This document shows positions 46,304 through 54,795 of a stretch of DNA of 64,000 nt, piece by piece. Below the pieces are notes generated by a model, which was not told the DNA's origin, did not search any database, and saw nothing but the letters and a program-made list of their open reading frames with translations. Each line of letters begins with the position of its first letter. Positions within the stretch are counted from its first letter, which is position 1. A program made the position numbers and the translations under genes. The stretch comes from a virus, in the IMG/VR virus record IMGVR_UViG_3300021963_006848, positions 33,039 through 97,038 of that record, one strand, 5' to 3'.

Positions 46304-46773
46304 TATAAAAGTTGGTTTATTATTCCTTCACAAGTTTTTTTCAAAGCAGCTGAGATGTCTGAATCAGATATCTTACCTCCTTTGTCGAGAATAACAACAG
46401 ACGTAACTAATGTCTTAGCCTGTTCTTTTATAATAACGCTTTTCTTTTTCTTACCGTTTTCGTATAACGTACCCTTTGCAATGATTTCAGTGATATCGGA
46501 AGTTTTTCCGTATACTGCAATCTGTGTAGTCACTTTTTTAACATCAAAATATAGCAACTCAACTTGTAGAGTTATAGTTGCATTTGGTGCTAAATCAAAA
46601 CCTTTATCTTGAATAACTTCTTCTAGAATATTTTTTACTCCAAAAGAAAGGTCTCTGCTTCCGGCATGAGGACCCATTAAAATTTTATTTTCTACGTCTC
46701 CTACTTTAACTGCATTTTGAGCATATAAAGTACTATTGAATATCAATAGAAAACTTATTAACAAAAATTTCAT
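46303..46773 (-). CDS. Exported protein of the CsgG-associated type, 156 aa
   Basis: 156-residue protein with Sec signal (MKFLLISFLLIFNSTLYAQ), then DLSFGVKNILEEVIQDKGFD and LQVELLYFDVKKVTTQIAVYG, a strand-helix pattern that in marine T4-like phages accompanies CsgG-like genes. The end SAALKKTCEGIINQLL is helical. It is first in the exported adhesin operon. Periplasmic or outer-membrane location; role in secretion of the adhesins is inferred from the neighbours. Confidence 0.5.
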   Translation of the reverse strand: MKFLLISFLLIFNSTLYAQNAVKVGDVENKILMGPHAGSRDLSFGVKNILEEVIQDKGFDLAPNATITLQVELLYFDVKKVTTQIAVYGKTSDITEIIAKGTLYENGKKKKSVIIKEQAKTLVTSVVILDKGGKISDSDISAALKKTCEGIINQLL

Positions 46774-46873
46774 AAGTATATGTTATGTTAGCTGTTAGCA
46801 CAACGATTCTTACGAAACTTTTATTCTAGTATAAATATCGGGGATTTGTATTTACTGTATTACTTTTTACTAC

Positions 46874-47617
46874 TTATGAGTAGCAAACTACACCGTATTG
46901 TGTATAGTAGGAACAACCACCATACGTGGTTACACTGCCTATACGAGCACATACTGTTGTATTATTGAATGGGCCTAAGAAAATTTGAGTAGTAGATCCA
47001 AAACAAGGTGTATACTGTACCCATCCTCCGCAAGATCCTCCGTTTAGTTGATATAGAGAACAACCTAAAGTGGGGGCAGGATAGCTTGCTGGCGGTGCAA
47101 CAGGTGATGGTGTTGGGCTAGGAGTAACTGGGCTAGGAGTTACAGGAGCAGCTGTTGGTGCAGCTGTTGGTGACGGAGTAACTGGTGCGGCAGTAGGAGC
47201 TGCTGTTGGTGAAGCTGTAGGACTAGCTGTTGGTGAAGCTGTCGGGCTAGGAGTAACTGGGCTAGGAGTAGGAGATTCTGATGGTGGTGCAGTAGGAGCA
47301 GGAGTAACTGGTGCAGGAGTTACTGGAGCTGGTGTTACCGGTGCAGCAGTTGGTGCTGCAGTTGGTGCTGCTGTAGGAGCAGGTGTAGGTACTATAGAAT
47401 ACACAAATAAATCTTCTGTACTACATTTACCTGTACTTTTAACATATAACACGTGGTACAGAGTATCTACATCTATATAATACCCGTCTACTAACTGCTG
47501 TCTTGTTACTCCAGTTGCAATTCTATTAGGGGCTGATATAGCTGTATGATATACATCAAAAGGTCCTACTGTAGATCCTGCTGTTGTAATCTGTATTTTA
47601 AGTGTTCTTGTTGCCAT
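46874..47617 (-). CDS. Fibre-like protein with Pro/Thr/Ala repeat stalk, 247 aa
   Basis: Residues 1-78 are a beta-sandwich ([20 protein letters not shown]...[19 protein letters not shown]) paralogous to the start of 47625-48398. Residues about 80-190 are repeats of T-A-A-P, V-T-P-A-P and S-P-T units; 195-247 is a Cys-rich cap ([17 protein letters not shown], six Cys). No signal peptide, so it is likely a virion fibre. Every second or third residue of the stalk is Pro in an A/S/T/V-P context, the preferred form of arabinogalactan-protein glycomodules. Confidence 0.7.
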   Translation of the reverse strand: MATRTLKIQITTAGSTVGPFDVYHTAISAPNRIATGVTRQQLVDGYYIDVDTLYHVLYVKSTGKCSTEDLFVYSIVPTPAPTAAPTAAPTAAPVTPAPVTPAPVTPAPTAPPSESPTPSPVTPSPTASPTASPTASPTAAPTAAPVTPSPTAAPTAAPVTPSPVTPSPTPSPVAPPASYPAPTLGCSLYQLNGGSCGGWVQYTPCFGSTTQIFLGPFNNTTVCARIGSVTTYGGCSYYTQYGVVCYS

Positions 47618-47624
47618 TTAACTA

Positions 47625-48398
47625 CTATTGAATAGCTTCTATTTGACCTGATCCTGGAGCTGGTGTTTCACCTCCATAACCTATAGTTGGTGCGAATCCG
47701 CCTCCTCCTCCGCCTCCACCTCCGGTAGGTGCTGGTGCAGTTGGTGCAGGGGTTGTTGGTTCAGGTGTAACTGGACTAGGTGTTACAGGAGATGTATATG
47801 TTGTAGGTGCTGGAGTAACAGGGCTAGGTGTTACTGGTGAAGCAGTTGGTGCTGTATAAGTAGGAGATATAGTTGGTGGTGCTGCTGGCGCTGTTGTTGG
47901 TTCCGGAGTTACCGGAGCAGGAGTTACTGGTGAAGGAGTTACAGGAGCAGGAGTTACAGGAGCAGGAGTTACTGGTGAAGGAGTAACAGGAGCTGGAGTA
48001 ACTGGTGCTGCTGTTGGTTCCGGAGTTACTGGTGCTGGAGTAACTGGTGCTGGAGTAACTGGACTAGGTGTAGTTGGAGCTGCTGTTGGAGCCGCTGTAG
48101 GACTAGGTGTAGGAGCGGCAGTTGGACTTGGAGTCGGAGCTGCTGTAGGTGCAGCTGTTGGTGCTCCTGTTGGTACAGTTAAATTAGCTACTCCTGTATT
48201 ACCACATACACCATTACTAACTACATAGAAGTCGTTTGTACCATCTGGTACAGTTATATTAAATGGAGTAGTCATCTGGGTTCTTGTAAGTCCAGAGATT
48301 ACTAGATTAGACGGATTATTTGGATCAGTATGATAGAGTGAAAACGGACCTGCGTCTGTTCCTATCGATGTTCCTGTTATAGTTACTGTTATTGGCAT
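47625..48398 (-). CDS. Fibre-like protein with Pro/Thr/Ala repeat stalk, 257 aa
   Basis: N-terminal domain (VTITGTSIGTDAGPFSLYHTD...FYVVSNGVCGNTGVA, residues 1-75) like that of the 247-aa protein; then about 150 residues of P-T-A-A-P, P-S-P-T and V-T-P-A-P repeats; a Gly-rich end (GGGGGGGGGFAPTIGYGG). No signal peptide. A promoter-like TTTG-N19-TATATTAA is at 48409-48439, so it starts a transcription unit with 46874-47617. Phage fibres of Bacteroidota hosts often carry this N-terminal domain, as I recall. Confidence 0.7.
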   Translation of the reverse strand: MPITVTITGTSIGTDAGPFSLYHTDPNNPSNLVISGLTRTQMTTPFNITVPDGTNDFYVVSNGVCGNTGVANLTVPTGAPTAAPTAAPTPSPTAAPTPSPTAAPTAAPTTPSPVTPAPVTPAPVTPEPTAAPVTPAPVTPSPVTPAPVTPAPVTPSPVTPAPVTPEPTTAPAAPPTISPTYTAPTASPVTPSPVTPAPTTYTSPVTPSPVTPEPTTPAPTAPAPTGGGGGGGGGFAPTIGYGGETPAPGSGQIEAIQ

Positions 48399-48408
48399 CT
48401 TTCTTTAT

Positions 48409-48439
48409 TTAATATAACGATTTCTAATAAATAGTCAAA
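48409..48439 (-). promoter_or_regulatory. Promoter of the two short fibre genes
   Basis: TTTG (48439-48436), 19 bases, TATATTAA (48416-48409), minus strand, ATG at 48398. A CTATTTATT element overlaps it at 48426-48434, so both promoter classes may act here. Confidence 0.6.
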
Positions 48440-48441
48440 CT

Positions 48442-48657
48442 TTAAATTGCTGAAAGTATCTCAGCTTTTTTAGCTATGTATTCCTCTTCTGTTGCAGTTA
48501 TGAAAGGTCCTTGTGCTAATACATTATCGTATAATGTAGAATTACCTCCATCATGTCTGATTAACATCTGACCTTCTTTGACTAAACATACTGTCAAGCT
48601 TTTTGTTTCGTCGTCTAATTTTATTACTCTATCTGAGTCTTTCAAGTATTGTATCAT
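48442..48657 (-). CDS. Small hypothetical protein, 71 aa
   Basis: 71-residue soluble protein (MIQYLKDSDRVIKLDDETKS), with an acidic C-terminal helix (EEEYIAKKAEILSAI). No motif. It lies between the large and short fibre genes, 13 bases after the large one. Could be a fibre chaperone or assembly factor because of position, but no sequence evidence supports it. Confidence 0.6.
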   Translation of the reverse strand: MIQYLKDSDRVIKLDDETKSLTVCLVKEGQMLIRHDGGNSTLYDNVLAQGPFITATEEEYIAKKAEILSAI

Positions 48658-48670
48658 AGTTTAATTTATT

Positions 48671-51298
48671 TTAAGGTTGTGGCACATCCCCACAATTTAT
48701 ACAGAAGTAATCACATGGTTCAAATTGTGCTTGACATCCGAATCCACAATCACAACTGTAAGTGCCTCCTGTTGGAGGTGGTATGTAGATTGGAGCTGCT
48801 TGTGGTGCTGGGGTATTTCCACAGAAGGCCATACATTCTGCATAAGAAGTAAATTCTCCTGCTCCTGGATTAGAATAACAATCTCCTGCTCCGTTACATG
48901 TCCAGTCGTAAGTTACTACTGGAGCAGCTGTTGGACTTGCTGTTGGACTTGCTGTTGGTTGAGCTGTAGGAGCTGGATAAGGAGCTGGTGTTACCGGGGC
49001 TGCTGTTGGACTTGCTGTAGGTGCAGGAGTTACCGGTGCTGCTGTTGGACTTGCTGTAGGTGCAGGAGTTACCGGTGCTGCTGTTGGTGCGCTAGTTGGA
49101 CTAGGGGTAACAGGAGCAGCAGTTGGTTCTGCAGTCGGACTAGGGGTAACAGGAGCTGCTGTTGGTGCACTAGTTGGGCTAGCAGTGACAGGAGCTGGAT
49201 ATACCGGACTAGGTGTAGTTGGTGCTGCTGTTGGAGCTGCTGTAGGACTAGCCGTAGGTGACGGAGTCACAGGAGCGGCAGTTGGAGCTGCTGTAGGTTC
49301 TGCAGTTGGTGACGGAGTCACAGGAGCGGCAGTTGGAGCTGCTGTAGGACTAGCAGTGACAGGAGCTGGATACACCGGACTAGGTGTAGTTGGTGCTGGT
49401 GTAACTGGTGCACTGGTTGGTGCGGCTGTTGGACTAGGTGTAATTGCTATACAGTATTGACTACATTCTTCTAAGGTACTATATACTCCAATTCCTGGTC
49501 CCATATACGTACATTGACCATCTACGCAATCCCAATCAAGTGATGCTGCAAAAGGAGCGGCTGTTGGACTAGCAGTTGGTGCTGCGGTTGGTTCAGCTGT
49601 AGGTGCCGGTGTTACTTCAGTAGGTGCTGGTGTTGTAGGAGATGGTGTTACTGGTGCAGGGGTACTAACTGGTGCTGGGTATCCAGGAGCTGGTGTTACT
49701 GGAGCTGGTGTTACTGGAGCTGCTGTTGGTCCTGGTGTTGGTGCAGGAGTTGGACTAGCAGTTACAGGAGCTGCTGTTGGTTCAGCAGTAGGACTTGGTG
49801 TCGATACTGGTGCTGGATAACCTGGAGCTGGTGTTACTGGTGATGGTGTAGTAGGAGATGGTGTTACTTCAGTAGGTGCTGGTGTTACTGGTGAAGCGTA
49901 CGAAGGACTAGTTACTGGAGCCGATACTGGGCTAGGAGTAACTGGTGACGGTGTTACTGGTGCAGGAGTAGTTTCTGATGGTGCTGAAGTTGGTGCTGCT
50001 GTCGGTGCTGCATAAGCAGGACTGGATACAGGAGCTGATACCGGGCTTGGTGTTACAGGGGCTGCTGTAGGAGCTGGTGTTGGACTTGGAGTTGTTAAAC
50101 ATCCGCCATTAGTAGTACAAGTACCACCTTGTTCAAATATGTAAGCTCCGCCTGTTACTTCTACTCCTCCTTGAATAAAGACTGGTATATTATATGGAGA
50201 AGTTAAGCTTACGCAAATTCCAGCAGTATACGTACCGTCTCCATTATTTATAGTTTCTAAACTATTGATTAACTGATCTGTTACTATATCATCATAAGAT
50301 GTTCTATATCTTACGTATAAGTCATTAGGTACAGAGCTATAAGTTATTGTAAAGCAATTACCTGTAGGTAATACTGGAGCTGGTGTTGGACTAGCAGTTG
50401 GTGCTGCGGTTGGTTCAGCTGTAGGTGACGGAGTCACAGGAGCTGGTGTTACTGGAGCTGGTGTTACTGGAGCTGGAGTAACTGGAGCATTAGTTGGTGC
50501 TGCTGTAGGTTCTGCAGTTGGTGACGGAGTCACAGGAGCTGGAGTTACCGGTGCGGCAGTAGGTTCAGCAGTTGGTGACGGAGTCACAGGAGCTGCTGTT
50601 GGAGCATTAGTCGGTGCTGGTGTTGGACTAGGAGTAGGAGCCGGTGTTGGACTAGGTGTTGGTGCAGCGGTAGGAGCGCTAGTTGGTGCTGGTGTTGGGG
50701 CAGGGGTGTTTAAGAGAGCAATAAACTTAATATCACATTCTGCACCTGTTATATCTAAAGTACAATCTCTTTCAAATACAGCATATAGAGTATTAATACT
50801 ACTACTATAAGGTACGTTAATTAAATGGTTGGTTGAATAAGTAGGAAAGTTAATATCAAATGCAGCGGCTCCTTGAGGGCGTGCTGAGTTCCATTTTCTA
50901 CCTGTTACCCATTTCTTAAGTACAAAGCCTGCTGATCCGGTAGCTAAATAACTAGCAGATGGATAAGGTTCATACATAAAAACTTTATTAGATCCAGAAA
51001 TACCACCTTCGTACTGTTGTGCATACGAAGAAGTAAGTGCCGGACCTACTAATCTAACAGCTCCTGTTGGGAACATTACTGCAGATCCATCTGTGTCTGA
51101 ACCTGTTACAAATGCATTGAAGTAGAAGCCCCATTTACCGCGAAAATAATCCATATCATCTTCGACTGTATAAAAGCCTTGTCTAGCTGGCCAGACATGT
51201 GAATGCAGACCCTGTAAATCATTCTCAACAAGAAAATCATTTAAGTGATCGTCAACATTTATTCCACTACCGGTATTGGGGAACTGATAACTTGGCAT
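48671..51298 (-). CDS. Large fibre protein, repeat-rich with Cys-rich domains, 875 aa
   Basis: Residues 1-200 form a folded N-terminal domain ([20 protein letters not shown]...[12 protein letters not shown]) that probably attaches to the virion. The rest alternates Pro-rich stalks ([14 protein letters not shown] units) with domains: near 318-405 a beta domain ([20 protein letters not shown]), near 605-635 and 815-845 paralogous small Cys modules ([14 protein letters not shown]...EECSQYC and [14 protein letters not shown]...AECMAFC), and a terminal Cys cluster ([19 protein letters not shown]). A likely receptor-binding fibre. DNA is tandemly repeated. Confidence 0.75.
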   Translation of the reverse strand: MPSYQFPNTGSGINVDDHLNDFLVENDLQGLHSHVWPARQGFYTVEDDMDYFRGKWGFYFNAFVTGSDTDGSAVMFPTGAVRLVGPALTSSYAQQYEGGISGSNKVFMYEPYPSASYLATGSAGFVLKKWVTGRKWNSARPQGAAAFDINFPTYSTNHLINVPYSSSINTLYAVFERDCTLDITGAECDIKFIALLNTPAPTPAPTSAPTAAPTPSPTPAPTPSPTPAPTNAPTAAPVTPSPTAEPTAAPVTPAPVTPSPTAEPTAAPTNAPVTPAPVTPAPVTPAPVTPSPTAEPTAAPTASPTPAPVLPTGNCFTITYSSVPNDLYVRYRTSYDDIVTDQLINSLETINNGDGTYTAGICVSLTSPYNIPVFIQGGVEVTGGAYIFEQGGTCTTNGGCLTTPSPTPAPTAAPVTPSPVSAPVSSPAYAAPTAAPTSAPSETTPAPVTPSPVTPSPVSAPVTSPSYASPVTPAPTEVTPSPTTPSPVTPAPGYPAPVSTPSPTAEPTAAPVTASPTPAPTPGPTAAPVTPAPVTPAPGYPAPVSTPAPVTPSPTTPAPTEVTPAPTAEPTAAPTASPTAAPFAASLDWDCVDGQCTYMGPGIGVYSTLEECSQYCIAITPSPTAAPTSAPVTPAPTTPSPVYPAPVTASPTAAPTAAPVTPSPTAEPTAAPTAAPVTPSPTASPTAAPTAAPTTPSPVYPAPVTASPTSAPTAAPVTPSPTAEPTAAPVTPSPTSAPTAAPVTPAPTASPTAAPVTPAPTASPTAAPVTPAPYPAPTAQPTASPTASPTAAPVVTYDWTCNGAGDCYSNPGAGEFTSYAECMAFCGNTPAPQAAPIYIPPPTGGTYSCDCGFGCQAQFEPCDYFCINCGDVPQP
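48900..50730 (-). repeat. Degenerate tandem repeats coding for Pro/Thr/Ala stalks
   Basis: Plus-strand DNA shows repeating 6-18-bp units such as GGAGCTGGTGTTACTG and GCTGCTGTTGG, coding on the minus strand for V-T-P-A-P and P-T-A-A-P. Similar blocks lie at 47080-47390 and 47720-48170. The reading frame is open throughout. Units vary by synonymous changes, so the array is old and under protein-level selection, and may vary in length by recombination. Confidence 0.8.
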
Positions 51299-51323
51299 CT
51301 ACCTATACTAATTAATTATATTT

Positions 51324-51332
51324 TATAAATAG
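51324..51332 (-). promoter_or_regulatory. CTATTTATA motif, putative late promoter of the large fibre
   Basis: Minus-strand CTATTTATA lies 25 bases upstream of the fibre ATG at 51298, after the epimerase stop at 51336. It could add late expression to the operon's last genes. Confidence 0.4.
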
Positions 51333-51335
51333 CAA

Positions 51336-52307
51336 TTAAGACTCTATTTTACTTGCTATCCATTTATAAGTTTCAGTTAAACCTATATGTAGAGGTTGAG
51401 ATGGTGCCCAACCTAACTTCTCTTTAATCAAAGTGTTGTCTGATGTTCTACCCCTCACTCCTTGTGGACCTGGTATGTTCTTAATTTCAATATTCTTATT
51501 TGCTAGACTAGCTACTAACTTAGCTAACCCGTTCATTGAGATAATCTCTTCTGATCCTATATTGATAGGTTCTTTATAGTCCGAATTCATCAATCGTCGA
51601 ACACCTTCTACAGCTTCATCTATATAAAGGAACGAGCGGGTTTGTAAACCATCACCCCACACTTCGATTTGACCATTTGTAGGAGTTTTAGCAACTTTAC
51701 GACATATTGCTGCTGGTGCTTTCTCTTTTCCTCCGTCAAATGTACCTTCTGGTCCAAATATATTATGGAAGCGAGCGATTCGTATATCTATACCGTAATT
51801 TCGGTTATAAGTTGCGTATAAACGTTCAGAAAATAGCTTTTCCCATCCATACTCTGAATCAGGTTGTGCTGGATAAACTGAATCTTCTTTACAGTTCGGA
51901 TTTTCAGGGTCTAACTGGTTATGCTCGTTATAAACACAAGCAGATGATGCATAGAATATCTTTCTAACGTTTTTCTTTTGTGCTTCGTTTAAAACGTTCA
52001 GATTTATTAACATAGAGTTGTGAACTACATCTGCATCATGATCTCCGGTGTTAATATAGCCTGCTCCTCCCATATCTGCTGCTAATTGGTAAACCTCATC
52101 AAAGGGTTCTTGGAAAGGTGCGTACATTATAACCGATGTCTTCAAAGGATCTCGCAAATCAGCAATAACAAAGTCATCTGCTGTTGAATCTGAGAAGTCT
52201 GGGTATTTAATATCTACTCCTCTCACCCAGTATCCTTCTGATTTTAATCTTGTAACTAAATGTGAACCGATAAAACCACCGGCACCTAATACTAATGCTG
52301 TTTTCAT
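51336..52307 (-). CDS. GDP-mannose 3,5-epimerase-like enzyme
   Basis: 323-residue extended SDR closely resembling plant GDP-mannose 3,5-epimerase, which gives GDP-L-galactose or GDP-L-gulose. The start LGAGGFIGSHLVTRL, FYASSACVYN, YGWEK (Tyr-x3-Lys, about 153-157), RIARFHNIFGPEGTFDGG with KEKAPAAICRK, WGDGLQTRSFLYIDE and IPGPQGVRGRTSDN match the plant enzyme nearly word for word. It lies at the end of the hydroxyproline-glycosylation operon just before the fibre gene. It probably supplies the sugar for the fucosyltransferase-like domain; that link is inference. Confidence 0.83.
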   Translation of the reverse strand: MKTALVLGAGGFIGSHLVTRLKSEGYWVRGVDIKYPDFSDSTADDFVIADLRDPLKTSVIMYAPFQEPFDEVYQLAADMGGAGYINTGDHDADVVHNSMLINLNVLNEAQKKNVRKIFYASSACVYNEHNQLDPENPNCKEDSVYPAQPDSEYGWEKLFSERLYATYNRNYGIDIRIARFHNIFGPEGTFDGGKEKAPAAICRKVAKTPTNGQIEVWGDGLQTRSFLYIDEAVEGVRRLMNSDYKEPINIGSEEIISMNGLAKLVASLANKNIEIKNIPGPQGVRGRTSDNTLIKEKLGWAPSQPLHIGLTETYKWIASKIES

Positions 52308-52311
52308 TTTA

Positions 52312-53874
52312 TTATTTTTTAATATAGTAATCTTCTAATACTAATCCGTCCATTTGTGTGTTGTTCAACATCCAAACTGCATCTTTGTAGCTGTTTAGTA
52401 TTGGCTTACCTCCTATGTTAAAGGAAGTATTCAACAACACACCTACACCTGTTCTTTCATGTACTAAAGTTAATAAGTTGTAAAGGAATGGATTCTGTTC
52501 TTTAGTAACTGTCTGTACTCTAGCTGTTCCATCTACGTGGGTAACAGCTTTCAAGACATCTCTGTATTCTTCTCTAACTTTAGGACAAAAGGACATCCAT
52601 CTAGACTCCTGATTGAATTCAAAAAACTTGTTTACATCCTCTAATCTAACCACTGGTGCGAAAGGTCTGTAGTATTCTCTATTTTTTACCTTAGCATTCA
52701 AAGTATCTTTCATACCCGGTAGGCAAGGATTACATAAGATACTTCTGTTACCTAACGCTCGTGGTCCTACTTCTGATCTACCTCTAACTACTCCTATTAT
52801 TCTACCTTTTATAATCTCATCTGCTAAAGCTTCAGTAACTTTTTCTGCTTTATAGCTTTGTACGTAGTCTTGAAGTTGAAACTTATCCCAAGCTTCCGGA
52901 CCTGCGTATGTTGCATCAAAGGCTTCTTTAGGTTTAAGAAAATCTAACATGAATCCTAATGAAAGCCCACAGTCACTTGGATTTGGTGGTATAAAAGTCT
53001 TTGTTATGTTGTTTAATTTTGTATTATTCAGAATATTTAAACCACATCCTCCAGCGATTGCTAAATTATTATTAGCTTTTGCTATATCATCTTTACTTAC
53101 TTCGAAAAAAATATCTTCAAAAACTTTTTGAGAAGTGGCTGCTATATCTAGCTCTAGTTGACCACTAAGTTCATCTGGGAATCCTAGAGCTTCTTTCATT
53201 TTATTATAATTAAACTCTCTTAATTCCCTAGTACCGTGGTGTCCTGTATAAAACTCTCTCATAACAGTAATAAATTCTTCTCGAATATTTCCATATCCAC
53301 ATAATCCCATCAACTTACCTGCATAAACTAGGTAAGCTTTAACCCAATCTTCACGTTTAATAGAAGAACAATAATGTCCTATTTCAGCATACTTTTCTCC
53401 GATATTATAATCGTAATTCATCCAAGAAAATTTAACTCCTTCTTCTCTAGTAGCTGTATAAAAATTAAAACATCCATCGTTTCCTCCGCCGTCGTAGGTA
53501 ATTATTACAGCCTCCTGTAGGTCTGATTGGTAAAAAGCTCCGGAAGCATGACCAAACTGGTGAAATACTTCTACTAATTTCTTAGCATTAAAAAAAGATA
53601 AAAACTTACTTTCACTTCCTAAGTAGTTTATATAGGTACGGGTATCTTCTTGATTGCAGATTAAATGTTCGTATTCTTCTGCTCCGTACTTATCTTTAAA
53701 ATACTTTAGAATATCTTTTATTACATTGAAAGGTTCGTGAGCAGGTAAATACCAGATTAAACCTCCGTTTTTGATATTAGTGTAACGTTCTACTTCTAAT
53801 ACTTCTAATATCTTCCCATCTTTAGCTAAAGTAAGAGAAGCGTTATGTCCTGAATATAGTGCTAAATTATACAT
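52312..53874 (-). CDS. O-carbamoyltransferase (NodU/CmcH family)
   Basis: 520-residue carbamoyltransferase. ALYSGHNASLTLAKDGKILE (residues 4-23, H-N-A-S) starts the Kae1-like domain; HQFGHASGAFYQS near 110-122 and the Gly-rich TYDGGGNDGCF near 131 bind metal and nucleotide; the C-terminal YrdC-like part has EVGPRALGNRSIL and VGVLLNTSFNIGGKPI. It is about 60% like 55622-57166 by eye and co-operonic with it. It may carbamoylate a glycan of the fibres. It overlaps the GT60-like gene by 8 bases. Confidence 0.87.
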   Translation of the reverse strand: MYNLALYSGHNASLTLAKDGKILEVLEVERYTNIKNGGLIWYLPAHEPFNVIKDILKYFKDKYGAEEYEHLICNQEDTRTYINYLGSESKFLSFFNAKKLVEVFHQFGHASGAFYQSDLQEAVIITYDGGGNDGCFNFYTATREEGVKFSWMNYDYNIGEKYAEIGHYCSSIKREDWVKAYLVYAGKLMGLCGYGNIREEFITVMREFYTGHHGTRELREFNYNKMKEALGFPDELSGQLELDIAATSQKVFEDIFFEVSKDDIAKANNNLAIAGGCGLNILNNTKLNNITKTFIPPNPSDCGLSLGFMLDFLKPKEAFDATYAGPEAWDKFQLQDYVQSYKAEKVTEALADEIIKGRIIGVVRGRSEVGPRALGNRSILCNPCLPGMKDTLNAKVKNREYYRPFAPVVRLEDVNKFFEFNQESRWMSFCPKVREEYRDVLKAVTHVDGTARVQTVTKEQNPFLYNLLTLVHERTGVGVLLNTSFNIGGKPILNSYKDAVWMLNNTQMDGLVLEDYYIKK

Positions 53875-54793
53875 TAACTAGTTTTTTATTTATAAAATCA
53901 ATACCTGCATAATCTGCGTATTGTTGTAATGTTCTCTGTGTTCCTAATCCATACTTACCTAAATCTCCTCCTTCTATTAACATCCTAAGCCTTTCTATTG
54001 CAGCTCTATGTCTTGTATGTGCCTCGATGCTAGGTGCTGTATTGTAGTGTTTTTTAGGTACTGCATTATGTGTTCTATGCCATGCAACTATTTGCGAAGG
54101 TGTATATAAGTCGTAACCGTGAGTATAAGATCTAATAGCTAAAGCAAACTCTTCCCCAGTATAGTAGTGTTCTGGATCTTGCTCAACCTTGACTACCCAT
54201 TCACCGTCTGTAAATATAAAACCTCCATATAATAAGATAATACTTTTTGGCTGAAATCCAATGTTTATTTCATTTTCATATCCCCCATAGTTAGGCCAGT
54301 ATTCTGCTGTTAAGCTTGCAATCTTAGGAATGTTCATTCTATCTAAATTATTAAAATGTCGATATGAATGATCTACTCCAGTTTCATCATCTCTATGATA
54401 AGGAGGTGGTAAGAAGGATAGTAATGGTTTTATTCCTGTAGAAGCTAGAGCTTCATAATCTTTTATAAGAATCTCATCCCAATCTTGTATAAACCGAGTA
54501 TGTGAATCTACCTGTAAACTATATTTCTCTCCATTATAGTTAGTCTGTGCAATCTGTCTCGCCCAACATCCACCTTTTGATTCTTCATAAGGAAATTTTA
54601 TAACTTTTAAATTATAAAAATCTACAAGATCGTCTATACAACTCTTTCCTGTTTTAACTTTATCGTCGTATTGGAGGCACACTGAGAAGTATAAGTTTTC
54701 AGGATACTTAGCAGTCCTTATACAGTCTAAGATTGTAAAACGTATTTCATAATCTAAGTAACTAGCAATAGATATAAAAATTGTATTTTTCAT
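53867..54793 (-). CDS. GT60-like glycosyltransferase (Skp1 hydroxyproline GlcNAc-transferase type)
   Basis: 308-residue enzyme of the GlcNAc/GnT1 (PF11397-type, GT60) family. TIFISIASYLDYEIRFTI (residues 3-20) is the family start; ESKGGCWARQIAQ (about 90-102) and YSLQVDSHTRFIQDWDE (about 110-126) are its signature, with the Asp of Q-V-D-S-H as the metal site. In Dictyostelium this family puts GlcNAc on a hydroxyproline of Skp1. The neighbours include a P4H, so a hydroxyproline acceptor is plausible. Matches the C-terminal domain of 57168-59921. Confidence 0.72.
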   Translation of the reverse strand: MKNTIFISIASYLDYEIRFTILDCIRTAKYPENLYFSVCLQYDDKVKTGKSCIDDLVDFYNLKVIKFPYEESKGGCWARQIAQTNYNGEKYSLQVDSHTRFIQDWDEILIKDYEALASTGIKPLLSFLPPPYHRDDETGVDHSYRHFNNLDRMNIPKIASLTAEYWPNYGGYENEINIGFQPKSIILLYGGFIFTDGEWVVKVEQDPEHYYTGEEFALAIRSYTHGYDLYTPSQIVAWHRTHNAVPKKHYNTAPSIEAHTRHRAAIERLRMLIEGGDLGKYGLGTQRTLQQYADYAGIDFINKKLVNV

Positions 54794-54795
54794 GT

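Noticed and set aside
46801-46860. Promoter TTTCGTAAGAAT upstream of 46303-46773
   Set aside because: Resembles the TTCGTA block, but lacks TAnnTT and a -33 box at the right spacing.
48677-49460. 194- and 91-codon plus-strand frames (Cys/Ser/Trp- and Gly/Val-rich)
   Set aside because: Antisense shadows of the fibre stalk repeats; no start signal.
48900-50730. CRISPR array
   Set aside because: Repeats are short, degenerate, in frame, without unique spacers of regular length, and coding for Pro/Thr stalks.
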